Of a stretch of DNA of 16,044 nt, positions 7,572 to 13,152 are shown piece after piece. The notes below the pieces were generated by a model. That model saw nothing but the letters and a program-made list of their open reading frames with translations, did no database searches and had not been told where the DNA came from. The position numbers and the translations under genes were made by a program. The DNA comes from Clostridia bacterium (lineage in GTDB: Bacteria > Bacillota > DSM-521 > Neomoorellales > Neomoorellaceae): the NCBI GenBank assembly GCA_012727745.1, contig JAAYGJ010000204.1, positions 1 through 16,044 on the forward strand, in the 5' to 3' direction. Positions within the stretch are counted from its first letter, which is position 1; each line of letters begins with the position of its first letter.

Positions 7572-7836
7572 GCAAAGGTCACAATCGTATCTATGTCGAT
7601 TTTGTTGCTCAACAACCTCGCCGAACGATGAGAGCTTTCTTTAGAGAAGTACAGATGCATTTTAGGCCTGCTGAACCCTGAAGGTAACAACCCTAAAGCG
7701 CTTAGCCCACGCGTCAGAACTAACCGTTAAACTAAAGGCCTCACTAGTCGATGCTACAGGAGGAAAAAAAGGAACCCTGGCCAACCTATGTTGATTGCAA
7801 TCAGGGGCAGCGCCCTTTGGCAAATGTAAACCAAAG
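7572..7836 (+). other. Non-coding stretch after tmRNA, no gene seen
   Basis: 265 bases between the tmRNA end and a terminator. It contains only short open frames without convincing ribosome sites. One GGAGG at about 7760 precedes a 13-codon frame. It may be the decayed end of an integrase gene, where one would normally lie in such an island, but I could not recognise any homology. Confidence 0.4.
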
Positions 7837-7862
7837 AAGCCGTCCGCGAGGGCGGCTTTTTT
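7837..7862 (+). terminator. Intrinsic terminator downstream of ssrA
   Basis: AAGCCGTCC, loop GCGA, GGGCGGCTT, then TTTTT. It would end smpB-ssrA transcription today, 266 bases after the tmRNA, and lies inside the island. Confidence 0.85.
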
Positions 7863-7933
7863 GTAGGAGCGCGGAGGAAAATAAGTGGCACTCAAATTAA
7901 AAAAAGTCCAGGAGTGGAAAACGGGGTTAGGAG

Positions 7934-7961
7934 TAGAAAAAGCAGCCGATTAGGGCTGCTT
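7934..7961 (-). terminator. Intrinsic terminator of hicAB
   Basis: On the minus strand AAGCAGCC (7961-7954), a short loop, GGCTGCTT (7947-7940), then TTTTC. The hicB stop codon (7952-7950) lies in the loop. It faces the ssrA terminator about 75 bases away. Confidence 0.8.
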
Positions 7962-8357
7962 AATTCCAAGATGGTTCTTTAATCCGTCCTGAAGGATTTG
8001 AGAAAAGTTAATGTTCTCCTTTTCTGCGAGGGTATTTAACCAAGCGGGAATGGTTAATGTTTTTTTGACAGCTTTATTACTGTGCTTTCTGGCATACTCA
8101 TCAAGATCGACACTAATCAGACTGACAAAGCCATCTTCGTATTCATCGGCTACGACGCTTTTAATATCTGAGGGCTTGGGTATTGGCCTTTTGTTTTCCA
8201 CCTCATCCAAGAGCCAACCAGCAGCAGCGTCAATAGCCATATCTACGGCTTCAGCTAATGTATCGCCTTCGGTTACACAGCCTGGTAAATCAGGGAATGT
8301 AACAGTATATCCGCCTTCTTCGCAAGGATAAAAGCAAGCAGGATAGATTAATTTCAC
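7950..8357 (-). CDS. hicB: HicB family antitoxin
   Basis: Antitoxin of a type II HicAB module, 135 aa. It binds and neutralises HicA and represses the operon. The N-terminal partial RNase-H-like fold is recognised in YPACFYPCEEGGYTVTFPDLPGCVTEGDTLAEAVDMA (about 4-40), the HicB signature. The C-terminus, KKTLTIPAWLNTLAEKENINFSQILQDGLKNHL (about 99-131), is a ribbon-helix-helix-type DNA-binding domain. The start is a GTG at 8357 with AGGAGGT 8 bases before it. It lies 56 bases downstream of hicA in the same direction. The stop codon is within the terminator loop. The two perfect palindromes upstream of hicA are its likely targets. Confidence 0.93.
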   Translation of the reverse strand: MKLIYPACFYPCEEGGYTVTFPDLPGCVTEGDTLAEAVDMAIDAAAGWLLDEVENKRPIPKPSDIKSVVADEYEDGFVSLISVDLDEYARKHSNKAVKKTLTIPAWLNTLAEKENINFSQILQDGLKNHLGIKQP

Positions 8358-8413
8358 TGCTATAACCTCCTTTAACTTTTATTTTTTTATTTTAATATCC
8401 CTGTAGCGGAGGC

Positions 8414-8599
8414 TTATTTCAGCCCCGCTTGCTTGAGGATTGAGTTTATTGTTTTGGGTTTTAAATCTTTGCCTGGATGATACGGTATTGTTATTTTTCC
8501 GGGTTTGGTTGGATGTATGTAGTAGTAATGAGAACCTGTTGAGTATGAGTATTTCCAACCGGCTTCTTTGAGTAGCTTCTCTAATTCCCGGAATTTCAT
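8414..8599 (-). CDS. hicA: HicA family mRNA interferase toxin
   Basis: Toxin of the HicAB module, 61 aa, with a double-stranded-RNA-binding-like fold that cleaves mRNA on the ribosome or free. The typical pattern is complete: MKFRELEKLLKEAGW, the catalytic-His motif STGSHYYYIHP (His at about residue 24), KITIPYHPGKDLKPKTINSILKQAGL. The ATG at 8599 follows AAAGGGG. The toxin precedes the antitoxin, the usual hicA-hicB order. Nothing suggests inactivation, so the toxin should be active and depend on HicB. Confidence 0.94.
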   Translation of the reverse strand: MKFRELEKLLKEAGWKYSYSTGSHYYYIHPTKPGKITIPYHPGKDLKPKTINSILKQAGLK

Positions 8600-8622
8600 C
8601 TTGTTATCCCCTTTCTATGGCC

Positions 8623-8673
8623 ATTATAGCACGTATCATACGTGTAGCAAACAGGCAAATACGTATGATACGT
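8623..8673 (-). promoter_or_regulatory. hicAB promoter with twin palindromic operators
   Basis: On the minus strand TTGCTA (8650-8645), a 16-base spacer and TATAAT (8628-8623). The perfect 6-1-6 palindrome ACGTATCATACGT (8631-8643) fills the spacer between -35 and -10. A second copy, differing only in the central base (8661-8673), lies upstream. The centres are 30 bases apart, about three helical turns, placing both on one face. This is the layout expected for autorepression by HicB. Confidence 0.8.
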
Positions 8674-8824
8674 AAAATATTTTTTACTGAGGTTTTTAAA
8701 AAACAATAGTAGTAAACAAAATAGATGAGCCTCCGGGCTTTTTTGGTCGCCGGCCTAGCCGGAGGATGAGCCCATCAAGTGGCAGGGGTTGGGCCGGGTG
8801 CGAAATATTTAGGCACTTACAGGA

Positions 8825-8874
8825 AAATTCCCCCTTTTGCCAAAATGTGAAAGCGAAAGGGGGAATTTGAGATG
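8825..8874 (+). promoter_or_regulatory. Hairpin that masks a Shine-Dalgarno
   Basis: AAATTCCCCCTTT (8825-8837) and AAAGGGGGAATTT (8856-8868) form a perfect 13-bp stem with an 18-base loop. The second arm contains AAAGGGGG, a good ribosome site for the ATG at 8872, which however opens a frame of only four codons. It may be the leader of the lost 5' part of the PIN gene, or a transposon end. Confidence 0.4.
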
Positions 8875-8909
8875 AATAAAAACTAAGGCCGCCAATATCC
8901 AAAAGATGA

Positions 8910-9293
8910 TATTGTAAAGATTGCGGATACAGGTATTGGGATACCAGTGTATGGATTGCTTGGAATAATAATGAATTTGGGGCTAAGAATATTTGCACAA
9001 ATATTCTTAAGGAAGCTGAACAAGGGAAGATTGAAATAGTGCTTAGCACCCTTGTTTTAGCTGAATTTGTTTCTCAAGAAATAAAGCAATTCGATATCAT
9101 GCTGAATAGGTATATGAGACGTTCTATGTTTATACTTGTACCTCTAAGCAGATATATTGCGGAACAGGCGCGAGAATTAGTAAGAAAATATAGAGACTAC
9201 CGTCTCAAAGGCTCTGATGCCGTCCACCTTGCTAGTGCCCTCTATGCCCAAGCTAACTTTTTCTTTACATATGATGGGGTTTTTCTAAGATAG
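8910..9293 (+). pseudogene. PIN-domain (VapC-like) toxin, 5'-truncated
   Basis: Reading from 8910 the frame encodes a nearly complete PIN ribonuclease domain of about 120 residues. RYWDTSVWIAW carries the first catalytic Asp (codon 8940-8942). ILKEAEQGKIEIV and STLVLAEFV carry the conserved Glu, KGSDAVHLASALYAQAN the next acidic residue, and FTYDGVF the last. No ATG, GTG or TTG occurs in frame between the TGA at 8907 and the catalytic Asp. The first usable in-frame start, GTG 9039, would remove the first strand and catalytic Asp. I see no antitoxin gene. The gene therefore seems to have lost its start, or uses a frameshift from the short ATG frame at 8872. All active-site residues surviving suggests recent decay. 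Confidence 0.7.
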
Positions 9294-9490
9294 GAGAATT
9301 CCGGCAAAAACATTCACTACCAGCAGGATTAACTCTCTTCTATGTGGAATACTAAAACAGAGGTCGAACCGGGATCCCACCTCTCGGCGTCTACAAATTA
9401 TCCACTTATCTCCGGCCCAAGGCGGGTTAAATGGTGTTGATTATTATGCCTGTAACTTGAAGGCTGATTGTTATCTTTTCCTGATACGGG
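9294..9490. other. Non-coding end of the island
   Basis: About 200 bases with no open frame of note. It holds an AGAGGT...ACCTCT inverted repeat near 9360-9385. No recognisable gene or element. Confidence 0.4.
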
Positions 9491-9502
9491 CCGCCTCCAC
9501 CA
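9491..9502 (+). repeat. attR-like direct repeat of the ssrA 3' end
   Basis: CCGCCTCCACCA, identical to the terminal 12 bases of ssrA (7560-7571). Homology stops sharply on both sides: GGG replaces CCC before it, and A replaces G after it. An exact copy ending at the CCA is unlikely by chance in a window of this size. Confidence 0.65.
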
Positions 9503-9510
9503 AATAATCT

Positions 9511-9552
9511 ACCATCTATTGATAAAATTATTTTTATCGGTGGGTGGTTTTA
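9511..9552 (+). terminator. Displaced terminator, probably the original one of ssrA
   Basis: ACCATCTATTGATAAAA (9511-9527), loop TTAT, TTTTATCGGTGGGTGGT (9532-9548): an uninterrupted 17-bp stem with four G-U pairs, then TTTATT. The G-U pairs work only in the plus-strand RNA, so it serves plus-strand transcription. It begins 8 bases after the CCA of the right repeat. Confidence 0.7.
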
Positions 9553-9782
9553 TTATGCTTTGGAATGGGTTGAAATAACCGATTCTTATAAATTATCAAG
9601 AATTAAAAGTGCAGTAAAATCAAAAGTTTAACTTCGACACGCTTTCTTTAACCGTTTGGAACGATAGCATCAAATTAATATCAAAATATTTGCATGTCAG
9701 TTTTGTCGCCTCAGTTGAAAAAAAATAAAGTTTGCTATAAGTATATCGCCCTAAAAGCTAATATATTTGGAAAGAGGCGAAG
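9553..9782 (+). other. Upstream region of the butyrate-kinase-like gene
   Basis: 230 AT-rich bases without a gene. A TTGAAA followed by TATAAG after 15 bases (near 9715-9741) is a possible promoter, but the spacing is short and I am not confident. Confidence 0.35.
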
Positions 9783-10877
9783 ATGATGAAAATCCTGGTA
9801 ATCAACCCCGGCTCCACCTCCACAAAAATCAGTCTGTTTGAAGATGATACTTTGCTTTTTGAAGAAAGCGAGTTTCACGATGCCCCTATCCTGTTGCAGT
9901 ATCCCTCAGTGGATGCGCAGATACCCTTTCGTAAACAGGTAATTTTGGACATATTACGACGGCATGGTTACGCTCCTGAGGATGTAGATGTATTTGTGGG
10001 GCGCGGTGGAAGCGCCTATCCTCAGCGTGCAGGTGTAATGCCAATTGATGAGCGGCTCTACCGTGATACATTGAATGCAGTGGGCGGCAGCGACTATCCA
10101 GCAAAGCTGGGTGTGCTGTTGGCCTATGAGCTATGCCTGGAGTACGGCGGAAAAATGTTCACTGTCAACCCTACCAATACTGATGAACTTTGCGACTATG
10201 CCCGCATGACCGGCATTGCCGGTGTGTACCGTTATGCCCAGTCGCATGTCTTAAATCAAAAAGCAGTAGCCTATTACCATGCAAAATCAATAGGCAGGCG
10301 CTATGAGGACTGCCGCTTTGTGGTTGCCCATATTGACGGTGGCATAACGATAAGTGCCCATGACTGCGGAAAAATGGTGGATGGAAACGTAGGCTCGGGA
10401 GGAGACGGCCCCTTTACCCCCACCCGCATTGGCAGTGTACCGGTACTATGCCTGCTGGACTATATTGAGAAGCATTCCCTGGAGGAAGTACGGCTCATGT
10501 GTTCCCGTGCCGGTGGCTTTGTTAGCCATTTTGGCACTTCCGATGCGGACAAGGTTCGCCGCATGGTGGAAGCAGGAGACCGGAAAGCGACATTGATCTG
10601 GAACGCCATGATTTATCAGATCTGCAAAGAAATCGGAGCAATGAGCACCGTGCTCTGCGGCAAAGTGGACGGCATATTGTTGACCGGCGGGCTTGTCCGT
10701 TTTGAGGATATTGTGGAGGGCATCCGCAAACGCTGTGGCTGGATAGCCCCAATCACCGTCTACCCCGGAGAAATGGAACAGGAGGAAATGGCAAGAGCCG
10801 TGCTGCGAGTTATACGCGGAGAGGAAGATGCACACCCTTATACCGGAGAACCGGTATGGAAAGGCTTTGATTTTTAG
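9783..10877 (+). CDS. Butyrate kinase-like acyl kinase
   Basis: ASKHA-fold carboxylate kinase, 364 aa. The family reaction is butyrate (or a related short/branched acid) + ATP to acyl phosphate + ADP, usually run toward ATP formation. Seen: the N-terminal phosphate motif NPGSTSTK (about 8-15), GRGGSAYP, VNPTNTDELCDYARMTGI, LNQKAVA, HIDGGITISAH (the second nucleotide-binding motif), FGTSDADKVR and LTGGL. The order and length match butyrate kinase (Buk). The loop after GRGG (SAYPQRAGVMPIDERL) departs from the GGLLxPIxGGTY of typical Buk, so it belongs to a divergent branch and its substrate is uncertain. No phosphotransbutyrylase (ptb) gene is adjacent. The ATG at 9783 and another at 9786 both follow AAAGAGG; either may start. 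Confidence 0.82.
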   Translation: MMKILVINPGSTSTKISLFEDDTLLFEESEFHDAPILLQYPSVDAQIPFRKQVILDILRRHGYAPEDVDVFVGRGGSAYPQRAGVMPIDERLYRDTLNAVGGSDYPAKLGVLLAYELCLEYGGKMFTVNPTNTDELCDYARMTGIAGVYRYAQSHVLNQKAVAYYHAKSIGRRYEDCRFVVAHIDGGITISAHDCGKMVDGNVGSGGDGPFTPTRIGSVPVLCLLDYIEKHSLEEVRLMCSRAGGFVSHFGTSDADKVRRMVEAGDRKATLIWNAMIYQICKEIGAMSTVLCGKVDGILLTGGLVRFEDIVEGIRKRCGWIAPITVYPGEMEQEEMARAVLRVIRGEEDAHPYTGEPVWKGFDF

Positions 10878-10999
10878 TATGACCGTATATTACATGTGCT
10901 GCTTTTTGCATAGAACGGACGCAGATTGTTTTGGTTTCTGACGGACGATATCAGCACTTGATAAAGGAATAATCGTGTGAGGGTCGATTTGTATTGAGC

Positions 11000-11028
11000 T
11001 TGAAGTTTTGCTTAATGTGTAGTATAAA
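11000..11028 (+). promoter_or_regulatory. Promoter of purC
   Basis: TTGAAG (11000-11005), 17 bases, TATAAA (11023-11028): near-consensus. The leader to the start codon is only about 27 bases, leaving no room for a purine riboswitch. Confidence 0.7.
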
Positions 11029-11061
11029 AAATAAATATAAAAAATAGAAAGGGATATGTTT

Positions 11062-11748
11062 ATGAAACTCGTTTATACTGGAAAAACGAAAGATGTCTAT
11101 GCTTTAGATGATGGCAATTATCTTTTGAAGTTTAAGGATGATGTCACAGGTGAAAATGGAGTTTTTGATCCGGGAGCCAATACCGTTGGTTTGACTATTG
11201 AGGGAGCAGGAAAGGCAGGACTTCGCCTTACGAAATATTTCTTTGAAAAATTAAATGAGCTCGGAATACCTACACACTATATAGATGCCGATCTCGAAAA
11301 CGCAACTATGACGGTGAAAAGAGCTACTCTATTTGGGGAAGGGTTAGAGGTTATCTGCCGCTATCGGGCAGTGGGAAGTTTCTTACGGCGTTATGGGAAA
11401 TACGTAAAAGAAGGGCAGCCTTTGGATGCCTTCGTCGAGGTTACCTTGAAAGATGATGAACGAAATGACCCTCCTATTAGTGAAGATGCCCTGGATATGC
11501 TGGGAATAATATCGAAAGATGAATACAAGGAATTAAAAAGTTTAACTCAAAAGATAGCTGCTATCATAAAGGAAGAACTCGCCCAGAAAGGCCTTGAATT
11601 ATATGATATAAAATTTGAATTTGCTAGGATAGGCGAAGACAAGCATATTGCCTTAATCGATGAAAATTCAGGTGGGAATATGAGAGTCTATCAAAATAGC
11701 AAGAGAGTTGACCCGTTAGAGCTGGAAAGGCTGATCCTTAATCCGTGA
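11062..11748 (+). CDS. purC: Phosphoribosylaminoimidazole-succinocarboxamide synthase (SAICAR synthetase)
   Basis: De novo purine biosynthesis enzyme (EC 6.3.2.6): ATP-dependent joining of CAIR and aspartate to SAICAR, cytosolic. The protein is 228 aa. The family pattern is complete: YTGKTKDVYALDDGNYLLKFKDDVTG at the N-terminus (ATP site), KRATLFGEGLEVICRYRAVGSFLRRYG in the middle, EVTLKDDERNDPPIS, and the C-terminal LIDENSGGNMRVY, corresponding to the usual LIDEVLTPDSSR region but more divergent. The ATG at 11062 lies 8 bases after GAAAGGG; the ATG at 11056 is too close to it. It stands alone with its own promoter, away from a pur operon. Codon choice (GAA, AAA and TTA rich) looks more AT-rich than rnr, which could reflect transfer. 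Confidence 0.92.
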   Translation: MKLVYTGKTKDVYALDDGNYLLKFKDDVTGENGVFDPGANTVGLTIEGAGKAGLRLTKYFFEKLNELGIPTHYIDADLENATMTVKRATLFGEGLEVICRYRAVGSFLRRYGKYVKEGQPLDAFVEVTLKDDERNDPPISEDALDMLGIISKDEYKELKSLTQKIAAIIKEELAQKGLELYDIKFEFARIGEDKHIALIDENSGGNMRVYQNSKRVDPLELERLILNP

Positions 11749-11817
11749 AGCTTTCCTATTGAGGCGCTTCCGCTTTGTTTTTACCAAAGATCTTCCAAGG
11801 CTATGCAAAGTCCGGTA
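11749..11817. other. Short spacer after purC
   Basis: About 70 bases between the purC stop and the structured element. A weak GAAGC/GCTTC inverted repeat and a TTTTT run are seen, but no convincing terminator. Confidence 0.3.
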
Positions 11818-11940
11818 AAGCCCGGGTGTTGTATAACGTCTTCTCCCATTCCAGTTGGCGTAGATGCCATCTTGCAGGGAGAAACATTCGAAAGTTTCCT
11901 CTGGACTGGCAAGCCAATAGTGTTGCACCCGGGCTTTTTT
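11818..11940 (+). ncRNA. Structured RNA candidate closed by a terminator stem
   Basis: AAGCCCGGGTG (11818-11828) pairs perfectly with CACCCGGGCTT (11926-11936), followed by a run of six T. So the closing stem itself would end transcription. Inside, GTTGGC (11854-11859) pairs with GCCAAT (11912-11917). CAGGG-A-GAAAC (11875-11885) pairs with GTTTCCTCTG (11894-11903) with a single bulged A and an 8-base loop. TTCTCCC (11841-11847) can alternatively pair with GGGAGAA (11877-11883), which would break the hairpin, a switch-like arrangement. I compared it by eye with T-box, TPP, SAM, glycine, THF, ZTP, fluoride and cobalamin consensus motifs and 6S RNA. None fits well, though the closing stem faintly recalls 6S RNA. 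It may be a small RNA, an attenuator, or the 3' end of the purC transcript. Confidence 0.45.
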
Positions 11941-11968
11941 GTTATATCCGCTTGGCTGTTACCGCCAG

Positions 11969-12157
11969 GTGGAAGTGGGGGCCGCCTTGGTGGAACAGGA
12001 GATTATCCAGCGGGAGGAGGCCAACTTAAAAAGGCATTTTAAGCACGCCCGCTTCCCCTATCTCAAGATCCTGGAAGGGTATGATTTCAGCCTTATCTCC
12101 TCCCTTAACAAATATAAAGTCTTGTTTCTGGCTCAAGGTGAGTTTATCGAAAAAAGA
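11969..12157 (+). pseudogene. Remnant of IS21-family IstB ATPase gene
   Basis: 63 codons resemble the region of IstB (the AAA+ helper of IS21-type transposases) just before the Walker A motif: EQEIIQREEANLKRHFKHAR, FPYLKILEGYDFS, SLNKYKVLFLAQGEFIEKR. The family version continues with ENVxFxGPxGxGKTH. Here homology ends at EKR and the sequence runs straight into the 3' end of the opposing HAD gene. The N-terminal and ATPase parts are gone, so it is a non-functional scar of a deletion between an insertion sequence and the neighbouring gene. Confidence 0.72.
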
Positions 12158-12178
12158 GTGTATCATTTTCTCCAATTA

Positions 12179-12649
12179 TCATCGCCGCAGTGTTGCACGA
12201 AGCCGCAATGGGTGAAGGAACAAATTCAGCGCATCAATAATATTGGTTACCGCTATATCCGCCTGAAGTAATGTTGCTACCGAACATCCCTCCTGACCGA
12301 TAACCGCAATAGACAAGTCAGCCCGCTTAAACATTTCCAGATCGTTATTTCCATTCCCGATGACTGCTACCCCTTCTGGATTAAGGGCAGCTATGAAATT
12401 TGCCTTATCAATCGTTTCCTGAGCAGAACTTACAGTGAACAATTTGATACCCAGCTCCCGGGCCACTTGGGCTCGGGTTCCGAAAGTATCGGCCGTTAAT
12501 AAGTGAATATTGAGTTTGCCTTTTAATTGCTCAATCAATTGGGCAACACCCTCAGGCAATAAGCCATCAGTTGTCAAAGTGCCATTCAGATCCAAAACTA
12601 AATGATGGATTTCTAAGTCGTCTCCCCCTGGAATTGATACTCTGATCAT
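12179..12649 (-). CDS. Soluble P-type-ATPase-like HAD phosphatase
   Basis: HAD-superfamily protein of the 'soluble P-type ATPase' group (COG4087-like), 156 aa, cytosolic. Motifs: I, VLDLNGTLT with nucleophile Asp20; II, LLTAD with Thr52; III, Lys82 in DKANF; IV, GNGNND at 98-103. The second Asp of the usual DxD is Asn22, as in that group and comparable to the Lys of DKTGT in P-type ATPases. This should slow hydrolysis of the phospho-enzyme; the consequence is inference. There is no membrane segment. The ATG at 12649 follows AAAGGAG by 8 bases. The 3' end lies about 20 bases from the IstB remnant, but the C-terminus (LRLRATLRR) matches the family ending, so the gene appears intact. The substrate is unknown. 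Confidence 0.85.
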   Translation of the reverse strand: MIRVSIPGGDDLEIHHLVLDLNGTLTTDGLLPEGVAQLIEQLKGKLNIHLLTADTFGTRAQVARELGIKLFTVSSAQETIDKANFIAALNPEGVAVIGNGNNDLEMFKRADLSIAVIGQEGCSVATLLQADIAVTNIIDALNLFLHPLRLRATLRR

Positions 12650-12680
12650 AACCCCTACTCCTTTTCCTTATCTTCCAGAT

Positions 12681-12720
12681 AGACCATTATACCGCAATTT
12701 CCAGCTGTCCCAAATGGTCT
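12681..12720 (-). promoter_or_regulatory. Promoter of the HAD gene within an inverted repeat
   Basis: On the minus strand TTGGGA (12713-12708), a 16-base spacer, TATAAT (12691-12686). The 8-bp perfect inverted repeat AGACCATT (12681-12688) / AATGGTCT (12713-12720) brackets both boxes, suggesting a regulator site or RNA hairpin. Confidence 0.5.
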
Positions 12721-12750
12721 CCTGGGCCGCTTTTCTCCTAGAAAAGAATT

Positions 12751-13152
12751 TCAATCTGGTAGCGTTTTTTTAAAGTCTTCATATCGTAGCGTTTTTAAGG
12801 TCATAAGATGGAGGCTAACCCCGGCACCGATAAGCAACAGAAATATCCTTATATGAAGGCTGTCTATAATTGACATAGAGATAAGGAGCGTTAGCCATAA
12901 AAAGATTAATGTTCCTATTTTTGTGCTTTTGGTAACTGCTCTATAGGTAATGTAATTATAAATGTAAGTTCCGAAGAGCCTATGGTTAATCAACCAGTTA
13001 TATAAGTGCTGTGAACTTTTCAGGTAGCAATACGAAGCCAGGAGCAGAAAAGGAGTAGTAGGTAGAACGGGAAGAAAGATGCCAATGACCCCTAAAGCCA
13101 GTGATATTGAGCCAAGGGATATCAACACATATTTTTTGATTGTATATTTCAT
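12751..13152 (-). CDS. DUF454 (YbaN-like) inner-membrane protein
   Basis: 133-aa integral membrane protein of the DUF454/YbaN family; function unknown. The family motif is clear: LGVIGIFLPVLPTTPFLLLASYCYLKSS (about 20-47), then WLINHRLFGTYIYNY. Hydrophobic segments lie at about 9-43 (two, split by the PTTP turn) and 83-118. The ATG at 13152 begins MKYTIKKY, the usual family start, and follows AGAGG at about 9 bases. The frame stays open for another 103 codons upstream, but that part is low-complexity, lacks a ribosome site and has no counterpart in the family, so I exclude it. It lies about 100 bases upstream of the HAD gene, which has its own promoter. Confidence 0.87.
   Translation of the reverse strand: MKYTIKKYVLISLGSISLALGVIGIFLPVLPTTPFLLLASYCYLKSSQHLYNWLINHRLFGTYIYNYITYRAVTKSTKIGTLIFLWLTLLISMSIIDSLHIRIFLLLIGAGVSLHLMTLKTLRYEDFKKTLPD

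Larger units (their letters stand above)
7572..9502. mobile_element. Small integrase-less genomic island at ssrA
   Basis: About 1.93 kb bounded by 12-bp direct repeats of the ssrA 3' end. The content is accessory: a HicAB toxin-antitoxin operon, a PIN toxin gene missing its start, hairpins and non-coding DNA. Just beyond the right repeat is a strong plus-strand terminator (9511-9552) with no plus-strand gene close before it, as expected if the ssrA terminator was pushed away by the insertion. No integrase or excisionase is recognisable, so it is either a remnant or an element moved in trans. Known: tmRNA 3' ends are common integration sites. Inferred: the element status here. Confidence 0.55.

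Noticed and set aside
7445..7690. Minus-strand frame overlapping the tmRNA (81 aa with GGGGGSRTPVRKC)
   Set aside because: It is the reverse complement of the tmRNA T-arm and acceptor stem, a well-known false protein over tRNA-like genes.
8724..8772. Direct repeat GATGAGCC flanking a CCTCCGG/CCGGAGG inverted repeat
   Set aside because: Short and without other transposon features; a minor hairpin is the simpler reading.
8910..8945. YCKDCGYRYW string resembling the zinc ribbon of IS1-type transposases fused to the PIN domain
   Set aside because: Only about ten residues match, directly after a stop codon, and RYWD belongs to the normal PIN start; probably coincidence.
9300..9360. AGGATT...GGAATACTA motif resembling a clostridial intergenic repeat
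   Set aside because: Only one copy is seen in this window and I cannot verify the resemblance, so it is not reported as a repeat.
9355..9390. tRNA-like fragment around GGTCGAACCGGGATCC
   Set aside because: A T-loop-like string is present on the minus strand, but no acceptor, D or anticodon arm can be folded around it.
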